A stretch of DNA of 64,000 nucleotides from Bacillota bacterium. GTDB lineage: Bacteria > Bacillota > Clostridia > Christensenellales > SZUA-584. Location: the NCBI GenBank assembly GCA_023415915.1, contig JAEZIZ010000100.1, positions 7,304 through 71,303 on the forward strand. Reading direction: 5' to 3'. The translations under genes were made by a program, and so were the position numbers. Under the pieces are notes generated by a model. It worked only from the letters and a program-made list of their open reading frames with translations, was not told where the DNA came from and searched no databases. Position 1 is the first letter of the stretch. Every line of letters starts with the position of its first letter. Of this stretch, positions 1-7,645 are shown one piece after another.

Positions 1-130
1 CGGCGGCGTTTCTTACCTGACTATGTTCCTTTATTATGCCCTCGTACTGCACGGGCAGTTCCCAGCCTCCGAAGTCCGTCATCTTTGCTGCGAGCCTTAC
101 ATGGTTTTCATACAGCGGCGTCCGTTTCAT
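1..130 (-). CDS. gcvT: Aminomethyltransferase (glycine cleavage system T protein), N-terminal 43 residues
   Basis: Only the first 43 codons lie in the window; the gene runs off the left edge. The reverse strand reads MKRTPLYENHVRLAAKMTDF and continues GGWELPVQY, which is the typical start of GcvT. The enzyme takes the aminomethyl group from the lipoyl H protein and passes the methylene unit to tetrahydrofolate, releasing ammonia. The ATG at 130 is preceded by AAGGAG at a normal distance. A tandem glycine riboswitch with its own terminator lies directly upstream on the same strand, which strongly supports the call. Other gcv genes are probably further left. Confidence 0.93.
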   Translation of the reverse strand, partial: MKRTPLYENHVRLAAKMTDFGGWELPVQYEGIIKEHSQVRNAA

Positions 131-169
131 GCTTTTCTCTCCTTGTCACAAACATTATCTCCATTTGCA

Positions 170-279
170 CCCCAAAAAGCCTCACGCCTTTTTGGGAACC
201 TCGTAACATACCCCATCAAGCCTTACGTCTTATTGGGGACCCCGTAACATACCCCATCAAGCCTCACGGCTTGCCGGGG
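170..279. repeat. Three consecutive copies of a short hairpin repeat
   Basis: Three stem-loops at 170-196, 211-238 and 252-279 share the pattern CCCCAAAAAGCC or CCCCATCAAGCC, a short loop, then a matching GGCTTTTTGGGG-like arm. The second and third are followed by ACCCCGTAA, the first by a degenerate version (AACCTCGTAA). They sit between the riboswitch terminator and the gcvT ribosome binding site. Further copies occur at 3783, 7597, 13079, 15275, 15318, 19121 and 37371. This looks like a REP-like or miniature mobile repeat. Confidence 0.75.
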
Positions 280-286
280 ACCCCGT

Positions 287-321
287 AAAAAAAGGGAAAG
301 CCGAAATAAATCGTCTTCCCC
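287..321 (-). terminator. Riboswitch-controlled intrinsic terminator of gcvT
   Basis: On the minus strand GGGGAAG pairs with CTTTCCC (seven pairs, one G-U) and is followed by seven T residues. The 5' arm abuts the 3' end of the second glycine aptamer, so aptamer closing and terminator formation can compete. That arrangement is what is expected of a glycine-activated switch. Confidence 0.8.
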
Positions 322-555
322 CTGTTTCGTTACCTGAGAGATTCTCCGGCAATAAAAGCCAAAACTATCTGTCATATTACTTGCCATGGGCTTTTTGCGC
401 CGGGTTGCTCCTTCGGTGCCCATACCGCTCAACGCTATGTGTACGCGTACGGCTTTCCAGAGTATTGTCCGGTTACGGTCCTTTTGCCTGAAAGTTTCGC
501 AGCAGCTTGACAGGCTGCGGCTTACATCTTCGGCGAGATACTCTCCCGTACCCAT
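318..555 (-). promoter_or_regulatory. Tandem glycine riboswitch
   Basis: Read on the minus strand, the first aptamer starts with GGGAGAGTATC, then CGCCGAAG, and ends with AACTTTCAGGCAAAAGGACCG. A linker leads to a second aptamer with CACCGAAGGAGCAA and the closing GGAGAATCTCTCAGGTAACG. These are the conserved blocks of the gcvT RNA motif, in the usual two-aptamer order. The downstream gene is gcvT, the classic target. Binding of glycine is expected to prevent formation of the terminator at 287-321. Confidence 0.93.
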
Positions 556-584
556 CATCCAAATGTTAAATTCATTTTCCCTAT

Positions 585-593
585 ATTATAACA
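585..593 (-). promoter_or_regulatory. Extended -10 promoter element for the gcv transcript
   Basis: The minus strand reads TGTTATAAT at 585-593, an extended -10 about 30 bases before the first riboswitch aptamer. No good -35 box was found 17 bases further upstream, as is common for extended -10 promoters. Confidence 0.5.
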
Positions 594-660
594 TACCAAG
601 CCGCGTTGGGAATGCCTGCATGCCAAATAATTTACACATCGCGATTGGAGGTTTAAAACG

Positions 661-1038
661 TTACTCCTGCTTTTCCTTCCTTAACTCCTTAAGCTCCTTT
701 TCCGACATACGCTCTATTATCTTGACTATATGCTCTATCCTCTCGGCCGCGGCTTCAATCTTTTCAGTGTTGCCGTGTATTTGGTTTACCATCTGCTCCT
801 GCTTTTCGCCCGCTATGTTCTGTCCGCGCAGTACTATTGAAAGCAGCACAAGCTGAAGAAACGTCTGCGTCACCCACTGTATTATAGGGTTTATCGTTTG
901 CGTATTTACGGCTTCGTTGATTGTCTCGGGCAGAGAAACCAGCGCTATCAATGTAAATATCAGCGCGCACCCCATAGACCCGACACCGTTTGTTATCCTC
1001 AATGCCAGTTTATCCAGCCGTTTGCCTAATCTGCTCAT
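661..1038 (-). CDS. Small membrane protein with C-terminal coiled coil, DUF1003-like
   Basis: A 125-residue protein with two predicted membrane spans (a GCALIFTLIALVSL stretch near residue 24 and TFLQLVLLSIVL near residue 60), followed by a charged, probably coiled-coil tail of about 55 residues. The order span, loop, span, then a GQN-like turn and acidic helix resembles the DUF1003 and low-affinity iron permease-like families, but the match is from memory of general layout. The start at 1038 was chosen because GGGAGG lies six bases before it; an upstream in-frame ATG at 1065 lacks such a site. Function unknown. Confidence 0.6.
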   Translation of the reverse strand: MSRLGKRLDKLALRITNGVGSMGCALIFTLIALVSLPETINEAVNTQTINPIIQWVTQTFLQLVLLSIVLRGQNIAGEKQEQMVNQIHGNTEKIEAAAERIEHIVKIIERMSEKELKELRKEKQE

Positions 1039-1138
1039 GCGGCCTCCCGTTATTTGCAACCCCATAGCACCTCACGCATTACAAAAGCTCCGGCAATTAT
1101 ACTCCTTAAAACAGCCCGGCGGCGTGTATTTTCAAAAC

Positions 1139-1789
1139 TCAAAACAGCGCGCGTAGCGTATCTATATTGATTTTACCCAGCGAGTCGACAACTATGTCGG
1201 CGGACGATAAATCCTGAGGGCTGCCCGGCGCTTTAAACCCCACTGTCTTCATGCCTGCAGCCTTTGCCGCGCGTATGCCGTTAATCGCGTCCTCGATTAC
1301 CACGCATTCATCGGGGCTAACATTCAGCAGCTTCGCCGCCAGCAGGAATATGTCGGGCGAGGGCTTCGTGCGCTCCACCATGTCTCCCGCCGCTACTGCG
1401 TCCAAGCAGCCGCTGACCCCCAGCTTTTCTATTATGATCTTCGCGTTCTTTTCGTCAGACGATGTGGCCAGCGCAGTTTTTAAACCGCTCTGCACGCAGC
1501 TTTTCAGCAATTCGAGAGCAGGCTTTATCGGTTTAAGCCTGTCGCTTTGGTAATACTCGCTTATCATGCGGGCTTCCTCTTTCATCAACAAAAGCGGGTC
1601 TTCGTCAAATCCGTATTTCTCTTTCGCTTCAATCCACATGTCAAGCACGCCTTTTCCCGTGTTGCGTTTTATGTCCTCTTCATCTTGTTTTATACCTACT
1701 CTGCGGAATAAAACCTTCTCAATCCTCCTGTACTCCGGCTCGCTGTCCACGAGCACTCCGTCCATGTCAAACAATACAGCCTTAAGCAA
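1139..1789 (-). CDS. HAD-family phosphatase / beta-phosphoglucomutase-like
   Basis: A soluble 216-residue haloacid-dehalogenase-fold protein. Motif I is VLFDMDGVLVDSEP, with the two catalytic aspartates near the N-terminus. A helical cap follows, then ALATSS (motif II), a lysine in RTKPSPDIF (motif III) and VIEDAINGIRAAKAAGM (motif IV). This order is typical of the beta-phosphoglucomutase/phosphatase subgroup acting on small sugar phosphates. The start is most likely the TTG at 1789, because GGAGGA at 1794-1799 is four bases before it; a TTG at 1801 would leave no room for a ribosome binding site. It lies just downstream of the pseudouridine synthase gene and probably shares its transcript. 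Confidence 0.82.
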   Translation of the reverse strand: MLKAVLFDMDGVLVDSEPEYRRIEKVLFRRVGIKQDEEDIKRNTGKGVLDMWIEAKEKYGFDEDPLLLMKEEARMISEYYQSDRLKPIKPALELLKSCVQSGLKTALATSSDEKNAKIIIEKLGVSGCLDAVAAGDMVERTKPSPDIFLLAAKLLNVSPDECVVIEDAINGIRAAKAAGMKTVGFKAPGSPQDLSSADIVVDSLGKINIDTLRALF

Positions 1790-1813
1790 GATGTCCTCCA
1801 ATGTATATAAACT

Positions 1814-2497
1814 TTACAGTGCAAACAAACTGAACGGGTAGCCGGAAGGAGTTACGGCAAACTCCATCCGCTCATCTTTTGTCGGGTGTTTAAACACAAT
1901 ACCGCTTGCAAACAGCGCAAGCTTTGCCTTTACGTCCCGCTTACCGTATTTCGCGTCACCATAAACCGCACATCCCCGGTGAGCGAACTGCGCGCGTATC
2001 TGGTGGAACCGCCCGGTATACAGCGTTATGCGTACAAGGCACAGCCCGTCGCGCCTGCCCTTAACCTGATACTCGAGCCCCGCCTTTTTTGCGCCCGGCT
2101 CATTCTCGCCCGCTACCTTTGCCATATGCGACTTCTCGTCCTTTATAAGCCAGTCCCACAACTCGCCATTGTCCTGTTCCGGCTCCGCCGTCAGCACGGC
2201 AAGATACGTTTTTCTGAACTCGCCGCTTTTTATCTGTTCCGACAACCTCGCCGCCGCTTTGGACGTACGTGCGAACACCATTACTCCCCTTGTGGGGCGG
2301 TCGAGCCGGTGCACCAGCCCTAAGTACACGTCGCCCGGCTTTGAGTACTTTTGCTTTATGTACTCCTTGCATATCGAAAGCATATCACTATCGCCCGATA
2401 TGTCGGCCTGCGAAGGTATGCCGTACGGCTTTTCCACTACGAGCAGATGGTTGTCCTCATATAATACATTGATGCTTTTCTTCTGCTGCGCAGTCAT
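1814..2497 (-). CDS. RluA-family RNA pseudouridine synthase
   Basis: A protein of 227 residues that isomerises uridine to pseudouridine in rRNA or tRNA. The signature LVHRLDRPTRGVMVFARTSKAA, residues about 63-84, holds the catalytic aspartate in HRLDR. The N-terminal VLYEDNHLLVVEKPYGIPSQ and the later GRFHQIRAQFAHRGCAVYGD are also typical of the family. No S4 domain is present. The ATG at 2497 overlaps the stop of the upstream methyltransferase in an ATGA arrangement, so the two are probably translationally coupled. A GTG at 2506 is an alternative start. The exact target uridine cannot be told from sequence. Confidence 0.88.
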   Translation of the reverse strand: MTAQQKKSINVLYEDNHLLVVEKPYGIPSQADISGDSDMLSICKEYIKQKYSKPGDVYLGLVHRLDRPTRGVMVFARTSKAAARLSEQIKSGEFRKTYLAVLTAEPEQDNGELWDWLIKDEKSHMAKVAGENEPGAKKAGLEYQVKGRRDGLCLVRITLYTGRFHQIRAQFAHRGCAVYGDAKYGKRDVKAKLALFASGIVFKHPTKDERMEFAVTPSGYPFSLFAL

Positions 2498-3345
2498 GCG
2501 TGCCACCTTGCCGTCGTGCCGCAGGGCAGCAGCACTTTGGAGCCTCTTTGAGGCAGCGCGAGCGTGCCCGACTCTATAGTGCCGCCGAGGCGCGACCGTA
2601 CCGTCATCTCCAGCATGTTGGCCGTTATGATATCCGAAAGCCCCGTAGTATACGAGTTTATGAGGAAGAACAGCGGCTTATCCGAGAGCAGCTTCGCGCA
2701 CTCGGTTACTAGCGGGTAAAGGTCGTTTTCCAGCTTCCACACCTTGCTGCCGCTCCTCCCGAAAGACGGCGGGTCCATCACAATAGCGTCGTACCGGCTG
2801 CCGCGCCTTTGTTCCCGCTGCACGAATTTAAGGCAGTCGTCCGCTATGAAGCGCACGTCCGCTTCGAGCCCCGAGAGCGCCATGTTCTCCTTCGCCCAGT
2901 CGTTCATGCTTTTAGCCGCGTCCACATGCACAACGCTCGCTCCCGCCGCCGCGGCCGCCAGCGTCGCGCCGCCCGTATAAGCAAACAGATTGAGCATGCG
3001 TATACTTCTGCCGCTTGTGCGTATGCTCTTCATAATATAATCCCAGTTGGCGGATTGTTCGGGAAACAGGCCTATGTGTTTAAAGCCCGTCGGCCTAATG
3101 AAAAACTTAAGGCTTCCGTAGCTTATAGTCCACCGCTCGGGCACATTCTTTATATACCTCCAGCTTCCGCCGCCGGAGGCTGAACGCTCGTACACTGCGT
3201 GCGGCTTCCATATGTCCGGCTGCGAGCGCTCCCATATAACCTGCGGGTCGGGCCTCTGCAGTATTATGCCGCCTATATCCTCGAGCTTTTCGCCGCCGCC
3301 CGTATCGAGCACGGTGTATTCCTTGAACTTATCAGCTAAAAACAT
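2494..3345 (-). CDS. Class I SAM-dependent methyltransferase, RlmI/RlmK-like
   Basis: A 283-residue enzyme with an N-terminal beta-rich part and a Rossmann methyltransferase core. LNLFAYTGGATLAAAAAGA is the SAM-binding glycine loop, HVDAAKSMNDWAKEN follows, and MDPPSFGRSGSKVW is the motif IV, similar to 23S rRNA cytosine methyltransferases. The start at 3345 has GGAGGAAAGAC in front; the longer ORF from 3375 has no ribosome binding site. It is the first gene of a likely three-gene RNA-modification/HAD operon. Target nucleotide unknown. Confidence 0.82.
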   Translation of the reverse strand: MFLADKFKEYTVLDTGGGEKLEDIGGIILQRPDPQVIWERSQPDIWKPHAVYERSASGGGSWRYIKNVPERWTISYGSLKFFIRPTGFKHIGLFPEQSANWDYIMKSIRTSGRSIRMLNLFAYTGGATLAAAAAGASVVHVDAAKSMNDWAKENMALSGLEADVRFIADDCLKFVQREQRRGSRYDAIVMDPPSFGRSGSKVWKLENDLYPLVTECAKLLSDKPLFFLINSYTTGLSDIITANMLEMTVRSRLGGTIESGTLALPQRGSKVLLPCGTTARWHA

Positions 3346-3395
3346 GTCTTTCCTCCGGGTATATGATAAACGCAAGGCTTGCTTACGTCAATCAC

Positions 3396-3413
3396 AAAAC
3401 CAGTCTTTGGTTT
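3396..3413. repeat. Small hairpin in the gap after the methyltransferase start
   Basis: AAACCA and TGGTTT form a short stem around TCTT in the 5' region of the methyltransferase gene. Similar words (CAAACCAGTCTTGACAG) recur at about 3702-3720 inside the second repeat described next. It may be a fragment of that repeat. Confidence 0.4.
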
Positions 3414-3478
3414 GTGTACGGCCTTTCAGGGAACCAGTTATTCACGGTATTGAGTATTTGATGATTTTATTTTATTAA

Positions 3479-3754
3479 CACCTCATCAGTCGCCTATCGG
3501 CGACAGCTTCTCCTTTCCGGGATCCCCGACGAGCAAAGTTAGTTGGGATGGATAAGGAGAAGCCTATAAAAACACATAAATTGATGAAAGCAAGCCTTCC
3601 CCCTCGGGGGAAGGTGGCGCAAAGCGCCGGATGAGGGGGTATCTGAGATATTATGAACACCTCATCAGTCAAGCACTGGTTTGTTAGCCAAAATGCACGA
3701 CCATCAAACCAGTCTTGACAGCTTCTCCTCAAGGAGAAGCCTATAGGCTTAGAC
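3479..3754. repeat. Cluster of dispersed palindromic repeats (CTCATCAGTC / GGAGAAGCC type)
   Basis: This gap holds two copies of an element that starts CCTCATCAGTC, passes through GACAGCTTCTCC and ends GGAGAAGCCTATA (about 3480-3575 and 3660-3752). Between them, at about 3594-3642, is a palindromic unit with CCTTCCCCC and GGGGGAAGG followed by GGCGCAAAGCGCC. Open frames across this stretch are low-complexity translations of the repeats and are not genes. Elements of this type are common between genes in Clostridia. Confidence 0.65.
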
Positions 3755-3782
3755 ACTCTCATGCCTTTCAACCGACCGGGGT

Positions 3783-3810
3783 CCCCAAAAAGCCGTGAGA
3801 CTTTTTGGGG
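3783..3810. repeat. Hairpin repeat copy (CCCCAAAAAGCC family)
   Basis: CCCCAAAAAG pairs with CTTTTTGGGG around CCGTGAGA. It is inverted relative to most other copies: GGGGTCC lies on the left side, the mirror of the usual GGGGACCCC tail. Confidence 0.75.
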
Positions 3811-3855
3811 TGGGAAAGGCAAACCATAAGATAGATAAAGGCATTTACAAGCGCC

Positions 3856-3905
3856 CCCACACTAGATTGTCAGCTTACATTTAGACAAATAATCTAGTGT
3901 GTGGG
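3856..3905. repeat. Long inverted repeat
   Basis: ACACTAGATT at 3859-3868 is matched by AATCTAGTGT at 3891-3900, extended by CCC/GGG outside. TTGTC and GACAA pair inside, giving a long two-step hairpin. No T run follows. Its role is unknown. Confidence 0.6.
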
Positions 3906-3942
3906 CAAGACCTCGGCCCTAAACACGTTTAGAGCCGAAACT

Positions 3943-3972
3943 AAACAGCCGTCCCCTAAGGAACGGCTGTTT
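3943..3972. terminator. Strong hairpin, possible bidirectional terminator
   Basis: AAACAGCCGT pairs with ACGGCTGTTT around a short loop. A and T runs on both sides make it usable in either direction. It lies about 70 bases before the promoter of the lipoprotein gene at 4074. Confidence 0.55.
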
Positions 3973-4017
3973 CGCCGGATAGACCCCCTCGTCTTTCCAT
4001 ATGACCCAAAATTGCTC

Positions 4018-4046
4018 TTTACTGTCGGCTGTATGTCTATTATAAT
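4018..4046 (+). promoter_or_regulatory. Promoter of the small lipoprotein gene
   Basis: TTTACT (4018-4023) and a perfect TATAAT (4041-4046) are separated by 17 bases. The AUG at 4074 follows at 28 bases, with AAGGAG between. Confidence 0.6.
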
Positions 4047-4073
4047 TGCTCTATAACACGTAAGGAGCGGGTC

Positions 4074-4442
4074 ATGAGAAAATTCTTATTAATACTATTG
4101 ATCGTATTGCTTGCGGTCGGCGCCCTTGCAGCATGCGCTCCTATCGAACATATCGGCGCTGAGGTCGGCGATTACGCCAGAGCCCTTCCCACCTGGGCCA
4201 TAGTCGTCGGCGCTATTGTGCTGTTCTTTATAGGCTTCAGCATCATCTGGAAGCTGATACCCGGTTTTGTCAAGGTGATAGCGCTGATCGCTCTCGCCGT
4301 CGCCATCGCGGGCGTCGCTTACGGCCTGTGGACGATACCCGGCATCGATAAGCAGATGATAGACGATGCCGGAAACGCTATTGAAGACCTTCTGCCGGAA
4401 AGCAGCGCTTCTCCCTCGGGTGACGAGCCCGTTAACGAATAA
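4074..4442 (+). CDS. Small putative lipoprotein/membrane protein
   Basis: A 122-residue protein of unknown function. The N-terminus MRKFLLILLIVLLAVGALAAC is a lipoprotein signal peptide with LAAC as lipobox, so Cys21 would carry the lipid. Two further hydrophobic spans follow (about residues 41-60 and 64-87), then an acidic, serine-rich tail. AAGGAG precedes the start. The stop codon abuts that of nrdG, which is on the other strand, so the two genes converge with no gap. I do not recognise the family. Confidence 0.7.
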   Translation: MRKFLLILLIVLLAVGALAACAPIEHIGAEVGDYARALPTWAIVVGAIVLFFIGFSIIWKLIPGFVKVIALIALAVAIAGVAYGLWTIPGIDKQMIDDAGNAIEDLLPESSASPSGDEPVNE

Positions 4443-5111
4443 TCAAATCCCCCTTAATACTACTTCGTTTACATATTTTCTTGCCGCTTGCGCCGCCTCG
4501 CTTAAATATTCCTTGCTGTGCGGCTCGGGCGCAACTTTTACGTATTTCGTCTTGCGGTACTGCTGAAGCGCGTACCTCCTCGCGCCCTTTATCCTTTTGG
4601 CTATACTCTCTATATCCTCTATCTCGAGCAACGGCATGAACGTAGTGCGAAACTCGTAGCTTATGCCGCTGCCCATAAGCATGTCCGCCGTCTTCCATAC
4701 CGGCGTTTCATCCATCTGGTATGACACGACCTTGCCGTAGCTCCCCGGCGGCGTCTTTATGTCCATAGCCACATAATCGAGTGCCGGCAGCAGCTTCTCC
4801 ACAACTCCTGGATTCGTGCCGTTCGTGTCGAGCTTTACGCGGTATCCCATGCCGCGCACGCTGCTTATAAACTCCGAAAGGCCCGGCTGCATCGTGGGCT
4901 CTCCGCCCGATATCACTACGCCGTCAAGGAAGTCCCGGTGCGTGTCAAGAAACCCGTATATCTCTTCGATGCTTAATAGCTCTTCGCTTTTCCACAGATG
5001 CTTGTTGTGGCAGTACCAGCAGTCCATATTGCAGCCGGGAGTAAACACCACGGCCGCTATGCAGCCCGGGTAATCCACAAACGAGTTCTTTACAAGCCCG
5101 GCCGCATGCAT
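4443..5111 (-). CDS. nrdG: Anaerobic ribonucleotide reductase activating protein
   Basis: A radical SAM enzyme of 222 residues that makes the glycyl radical on NrdD. The cluster motif is CNMDCWYC at residues 28-35 (CxxxCxxC), preceded by FTPG, and the SAM-binding GGEP is at about residues 70-73. It starts one base after the nrdD stop, so the pair forms a single operon, as is usual. The C-terminal part (CAPEPHSKEYL-like) is short and ordinary. The gene shows no damage. Confidence 0.93.
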   Translation of the reverse strand: MHAAGLVKNSFVDYPGCIAAVVFTPGCNMDCWYCHNKHLWKSEELLSIEEIYGFLDTHRDFLDGVVISGGEPTMQPGLSEFISSVRGMGYRVKLDTNGTNPGVVEKLLPALDYVAMDIKTPPGSYGKVVSYQMDETPVWKTADMLMGSGISYEFRTTFMPLLEIEDIESIAKRIKGARRYALQQYRKTKYVKVAPEPHSKEYLSEAAQAARKYVNEVVLRGI

Positions 5112-5112
5112 T

Positions 5113-7200
5113 TTATATCGCCTCGGGCACTACAAACTTGACCCTCTCGCTGTATTCTTCCTTCTTGCCTTCGTTATAGTTCTGCACGGGCCGCAGGTAT
5201 CCCACGACGCGGCTCCATACCTCTGTCTTAGCACCGCACTGCGGGCATGTAAACTGCTCGCCCACCAAGTACCCGTGTTCGTCGCATACGCTGAACGTCG
5301 GCGTTATCGATATATACGGCATCTTGTACTTTGTGAATATCTTCTGTATTATGCGCTTTGCGGTCTCTGTATCCTCGATGCGCTCGCCCAAATAAAGGTG
5401 CTGCACCGTGCCGCCGGTATACAACGACTGCAACTCGTCCTGAAGCTCTATCATATGCATTATGTCGTCGGTAAACTTAACGGGCAGCTGCGTCGAATTC
5501 GTATAGTAAGGCACGTTAGTACCCGACGTGTATATATCGAGGTAGCGCTCGCGGTCAAGCTTTGCAAGCCTGTAGCTCGTGCCTTCGGCGGGCGTTGCTT
5601 CAAGGTTGTAATACTGGCCCGTCTCCTTCTGGAACTCCTGCATCAGTCCGCGCAGGTAATGCATTATTTCAATGGCAAACTCGTTGCCCTCTTCCGTCTC
5701 TATGCCCTTGCCCATGTAGTTTACGAGCGCCTCGTGCATGCCTATTATACCTATGGTGTTGAAGTGATTGTACCAGTACTGCCCGAAGCGTTTCTTGACC
5801 TCACGCAGGTAAACGGCGCTGTAAGGATACAGCCCCTGCTCCGTCTGCTGCTCTATTATCTTGCGCTTTATCTCGAGCGACGTCTTGCCTATAGTGGCTA
5901 TCCTGCGTATGCGCGCAAAGAACTCGTCCTTAGTGCGTGAAAGATATCCTATCCTCGGAAGGTTTATTGTGAAAACGCCAATAGAGCCGGTAAGCGGATT
6001 GGAGCCGAACAGGCCGCCGCCGCGCTTGCGGAGCTCGCTTACGTCGAGCCGCAGCCTGCAGCACATCGAAACGGCGTCCTCGGGCGACAGATCGGAATTG
6101 ACGTAGTTCGCAAAGTACGGTATGCCGTACTTGCACGTTATCTCCATGAATTTATCGACCACCGGGCTGTCCCACTCGAAGTCCTTCGTGATGTTGAGCG
6201 TGGGTATCGGGAATGTGAACACCCTTCCCTTTGCGTCGCCTTCCAGCATTACCTCGCAAAAAGCAAGGTTGAACATGTCCATCTCTTTCTGGTAATCGCC
6301 GTAAGCGGTATCGAGTGCCTCTCCGCCTATTATCACCGGATGGTCCTTAAGCGTGGACGGCACCTTTATGTCAAAAGTCAGGTTGGAAAACGGGCACTGG
6401 AAACCGACCCTCGTCGGTACGTTTATATTGAATATGAACTCCTGAAGGCACTGCTTTATCTGATTGTGCGTCATGTTGTCATGCCTGATAAACGGAGCGC
6501 AGTACGTGTCGAAGCTGGACCAGGCTTGCGCGCCCGCGGTCTCGCCCTGCGTAGTAAACGTAGAATTGACTATCTGCCCCAGAAACGAGCGCAGATGCTT
6601 TGCTGGCCTTGACTCCACCTTGCCGGGTATGCCCCCAAAGCCCTGCATTAACAGCTGCCGCAAATCCCATCCCGCGCAGTACGGGCCGAAGAACCCCAAG
6701 TCGTGTATGTGGCAGTCGCCCGATATGTGCGCTTCCCTTACCTCTTCGGGGTATATCTCGTGCAGCCAGTATTTCTTGGTAAACGCCTCTCGTATATAGT
6801 TGTTGAGCCCGTTTACGCTCTTTTGCGTGTTCGCGTTCTCGCGGACCCCCCAGTCTTTATCGCCAAGATAATCGGAAAACATGCTTATAGTCGCTCCTAT
6901 AAGCGCGTTTGTTTCCCTTGCGCTCTTGCGTTTTTCGCGATAGAGAATGTAGGCTTTCGCGGTCTTGGCATGGCCGTTCTTAATCAGCACGCGCTCGACG
7001 ATATCCTGTATGTCTTCCACCATAGGACACTGATCGCCGAACCTAAGCCTTGCGACGTCCACTACCTGCTCCGTAAGCCTTTCAGCTATCGAATAGTCGT
7101 CGCCGCCTACTGCCTTTGCCGCTTTGAAAATGGCGTCCGCAATTTTTTTCGGCTGGAATGTTTCTTTCTGCCCGCTTCTCTTTAGTATGACTGTAAACAT
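5113..7200 (-). CDS. nrdD: Anaerobic (class III) ribonucleoside-triphosphate reductase
   Basis: A 695-residue enzyme that reduces ribonucleoside triphosphates to deoxy forms without oxygen. The N-terminal 90 residues form an ATP-cone (KRSGQKETFQPKKIADAIFKAA). The catalytic barrel follows, and the C-terminus has the zinc site CDEHGY...CPQCG and then SRVVGYLRPVQNYNEGKK, in which the glycine of VVGYL is the expected radical site. The residue after GYL is Arg, where many homologues have Gly, so the loop is slightly unusual. NrdG follows immediately. A promoter with an embedded NrdR-like box lies at 7367-7396. Confidence 0.95.
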   Translation of the reverse strand: MFTVILKRSGQKETFQPKKIADAIFKAAKAVGGDDYSIAERLTEQVVDVARLRFGDQCPMVEDIQDIVERVLIKNGHAKTAKAYILYREKRKSARETNALIGATISMFSDYLGDKDWGVRENANTQKSVNGLNNYIREAFTKKYWLHEIYPEEVREAHISGDCHIHDLGFFGPYCAGWDLRQLLMQGFGGIPGKVESRPAKHLRSFLGQIVNSTFTTQGETAGAQAWSSFDTYCAPFIRHDNMTHNQIKQCLQEFIFNINVPTRVGFQCPFSNLTFDIKVPSTLKDHPVIIGGEALDTAYGDYQKEMDMFNLAFCEVMLEGDAKGRVFTFPIPTLNITKDFEWDSPVVDKFMEITCKYGIPYFANYVNSDLSPEDAVSMCCRLRLDVSELRKRGGGLFGSNPLTGSIGVFTINLPRIGYLSRTKDEFFARIRRIATIGKTSLEIKRKIIEQQTEQGLYPYSAVYLREVKKRFGQYWYNHFNTIGIIGMHEALVNYMGKGIETEEGNEFAIEIMHYLRGLMQEFQKETGQYYNLEATPAEGTSYRLAKLDRERYLDIYTSGTNVPYYTNSTQLPVKFTDDIMHMIELQDELQSLYTGGTVQHLYLGERIEDTETAKRIIQKIFTKYKMPYISITPTFSVCDEHGYLVGEQFTCPQCGAKTEVWSRVVGYLRPVQNYNEGKKEEYSERVKFVVPEAI

Positions 7201-7249
7201 ATGCCCCCCAACCCCCTGATGCTTTATATTTTAATATCAAATAATACGC

Positions 7250-7288
7250 GGACGAATAAGCCTTTGGGCTTAGCCTTACAAGGCGTCC
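7250..7288 (-). promoter_or_regulatory. Structured leader RNA element of nrdD
   Basis: In the 5' leader, GGACG and CGTCC can close a small three-way junction. It would hold GCCT-TGTA-AGGC and a six-pair stem TAAGCC-CAAA-GGCTTA. It does not match a riboswitch class I know. A similar word (TTACAAGGCGTC) recurs at about 9557-9568 in the next gap, so this may be a repeat and not a regulator. Confidence 0.35.
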
Positions 7289-7366
7289 TATTCTTTTTTG
7301 CCTGTTCTTTTTAATAAAGATGCTATCTATTTAAAATTCTTTATTATCAAATTATTGTGTAAATTC

Positions 7367-7396
7367 ATTATAGTACTCACCTATATATGGTGTCAA
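7367..7396 (-). promoter_or_regulatory. nrdDG promoter with NrdR-like box in the spacer
   Basis: On the minus strand TTGACA (7391-7396) and TATAAT (7367-7372) are separated by 18 bases, a near-consensus sigma-A promoter. The spacer contains CACCATATATAGGTG, which has inverted CACC/GGTG arms around an AT core and resembles the NrdR box (ACACTATATATAGTGT type). A repressor bound there would block the promoter. NrdR itself is not in the window. Confidence 0.7.
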
Positions 7397-7448
7397 TAAC
7401 CATATCTCCAAACTTTAAAAAAATATTTGTAATATTTGACATGCAAAA

Positions 7449-7478
7449 GAAAACCCCGCATTATTGCTGAGGGTTTTC
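7449..7478 (-). terminator. Terminator after the hydrogenase-MCP gene
   Basis: On the minus strand GAAAACCC and GGGTTTTC form an eight-pair stem around a 14-base loop, followed by TTTTGC. It separates the hydrogenase-like gene from the nrdD promoter. Confidence 0.65.
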
Positions 7479-7596
7479 CCGAGTAAACCGCTTTAATTTA
7501 TTCAGTTTCCTTGGAGTTCGTAAGAAGAACTGGTCCGCCGCAGCATTTTTCTTAAGCCAATAAAGACATGCTATCGTACACTTTGGCTGCTTTACG

Positions 7597-7622
7597 CCCC
7601 ATAAAGCTTTAGGCTTTATGGG
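7597..7622. repeat. Hairpin repeat copy (CCCCATAAAGC variant)
   Basis: CCCATAAAGC pairs with GCTTTATGGG around TTTAG. It is a shortened member of the family seen at 170-279 and lies just past the stop of the hydrogenase-MCP gene. Confidence 0.65.
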
Positions 7623-7645
7623 AACAGTACTCAATTTCGGCGATG

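Noticed and set aside
3475..3822. A 115-codon open frame on the minus strand
   Set aside because: It runs through two copies of a palindromic repeat and a hairpin repeat, has no ribosome binding site and looks like translated repeat DNA.
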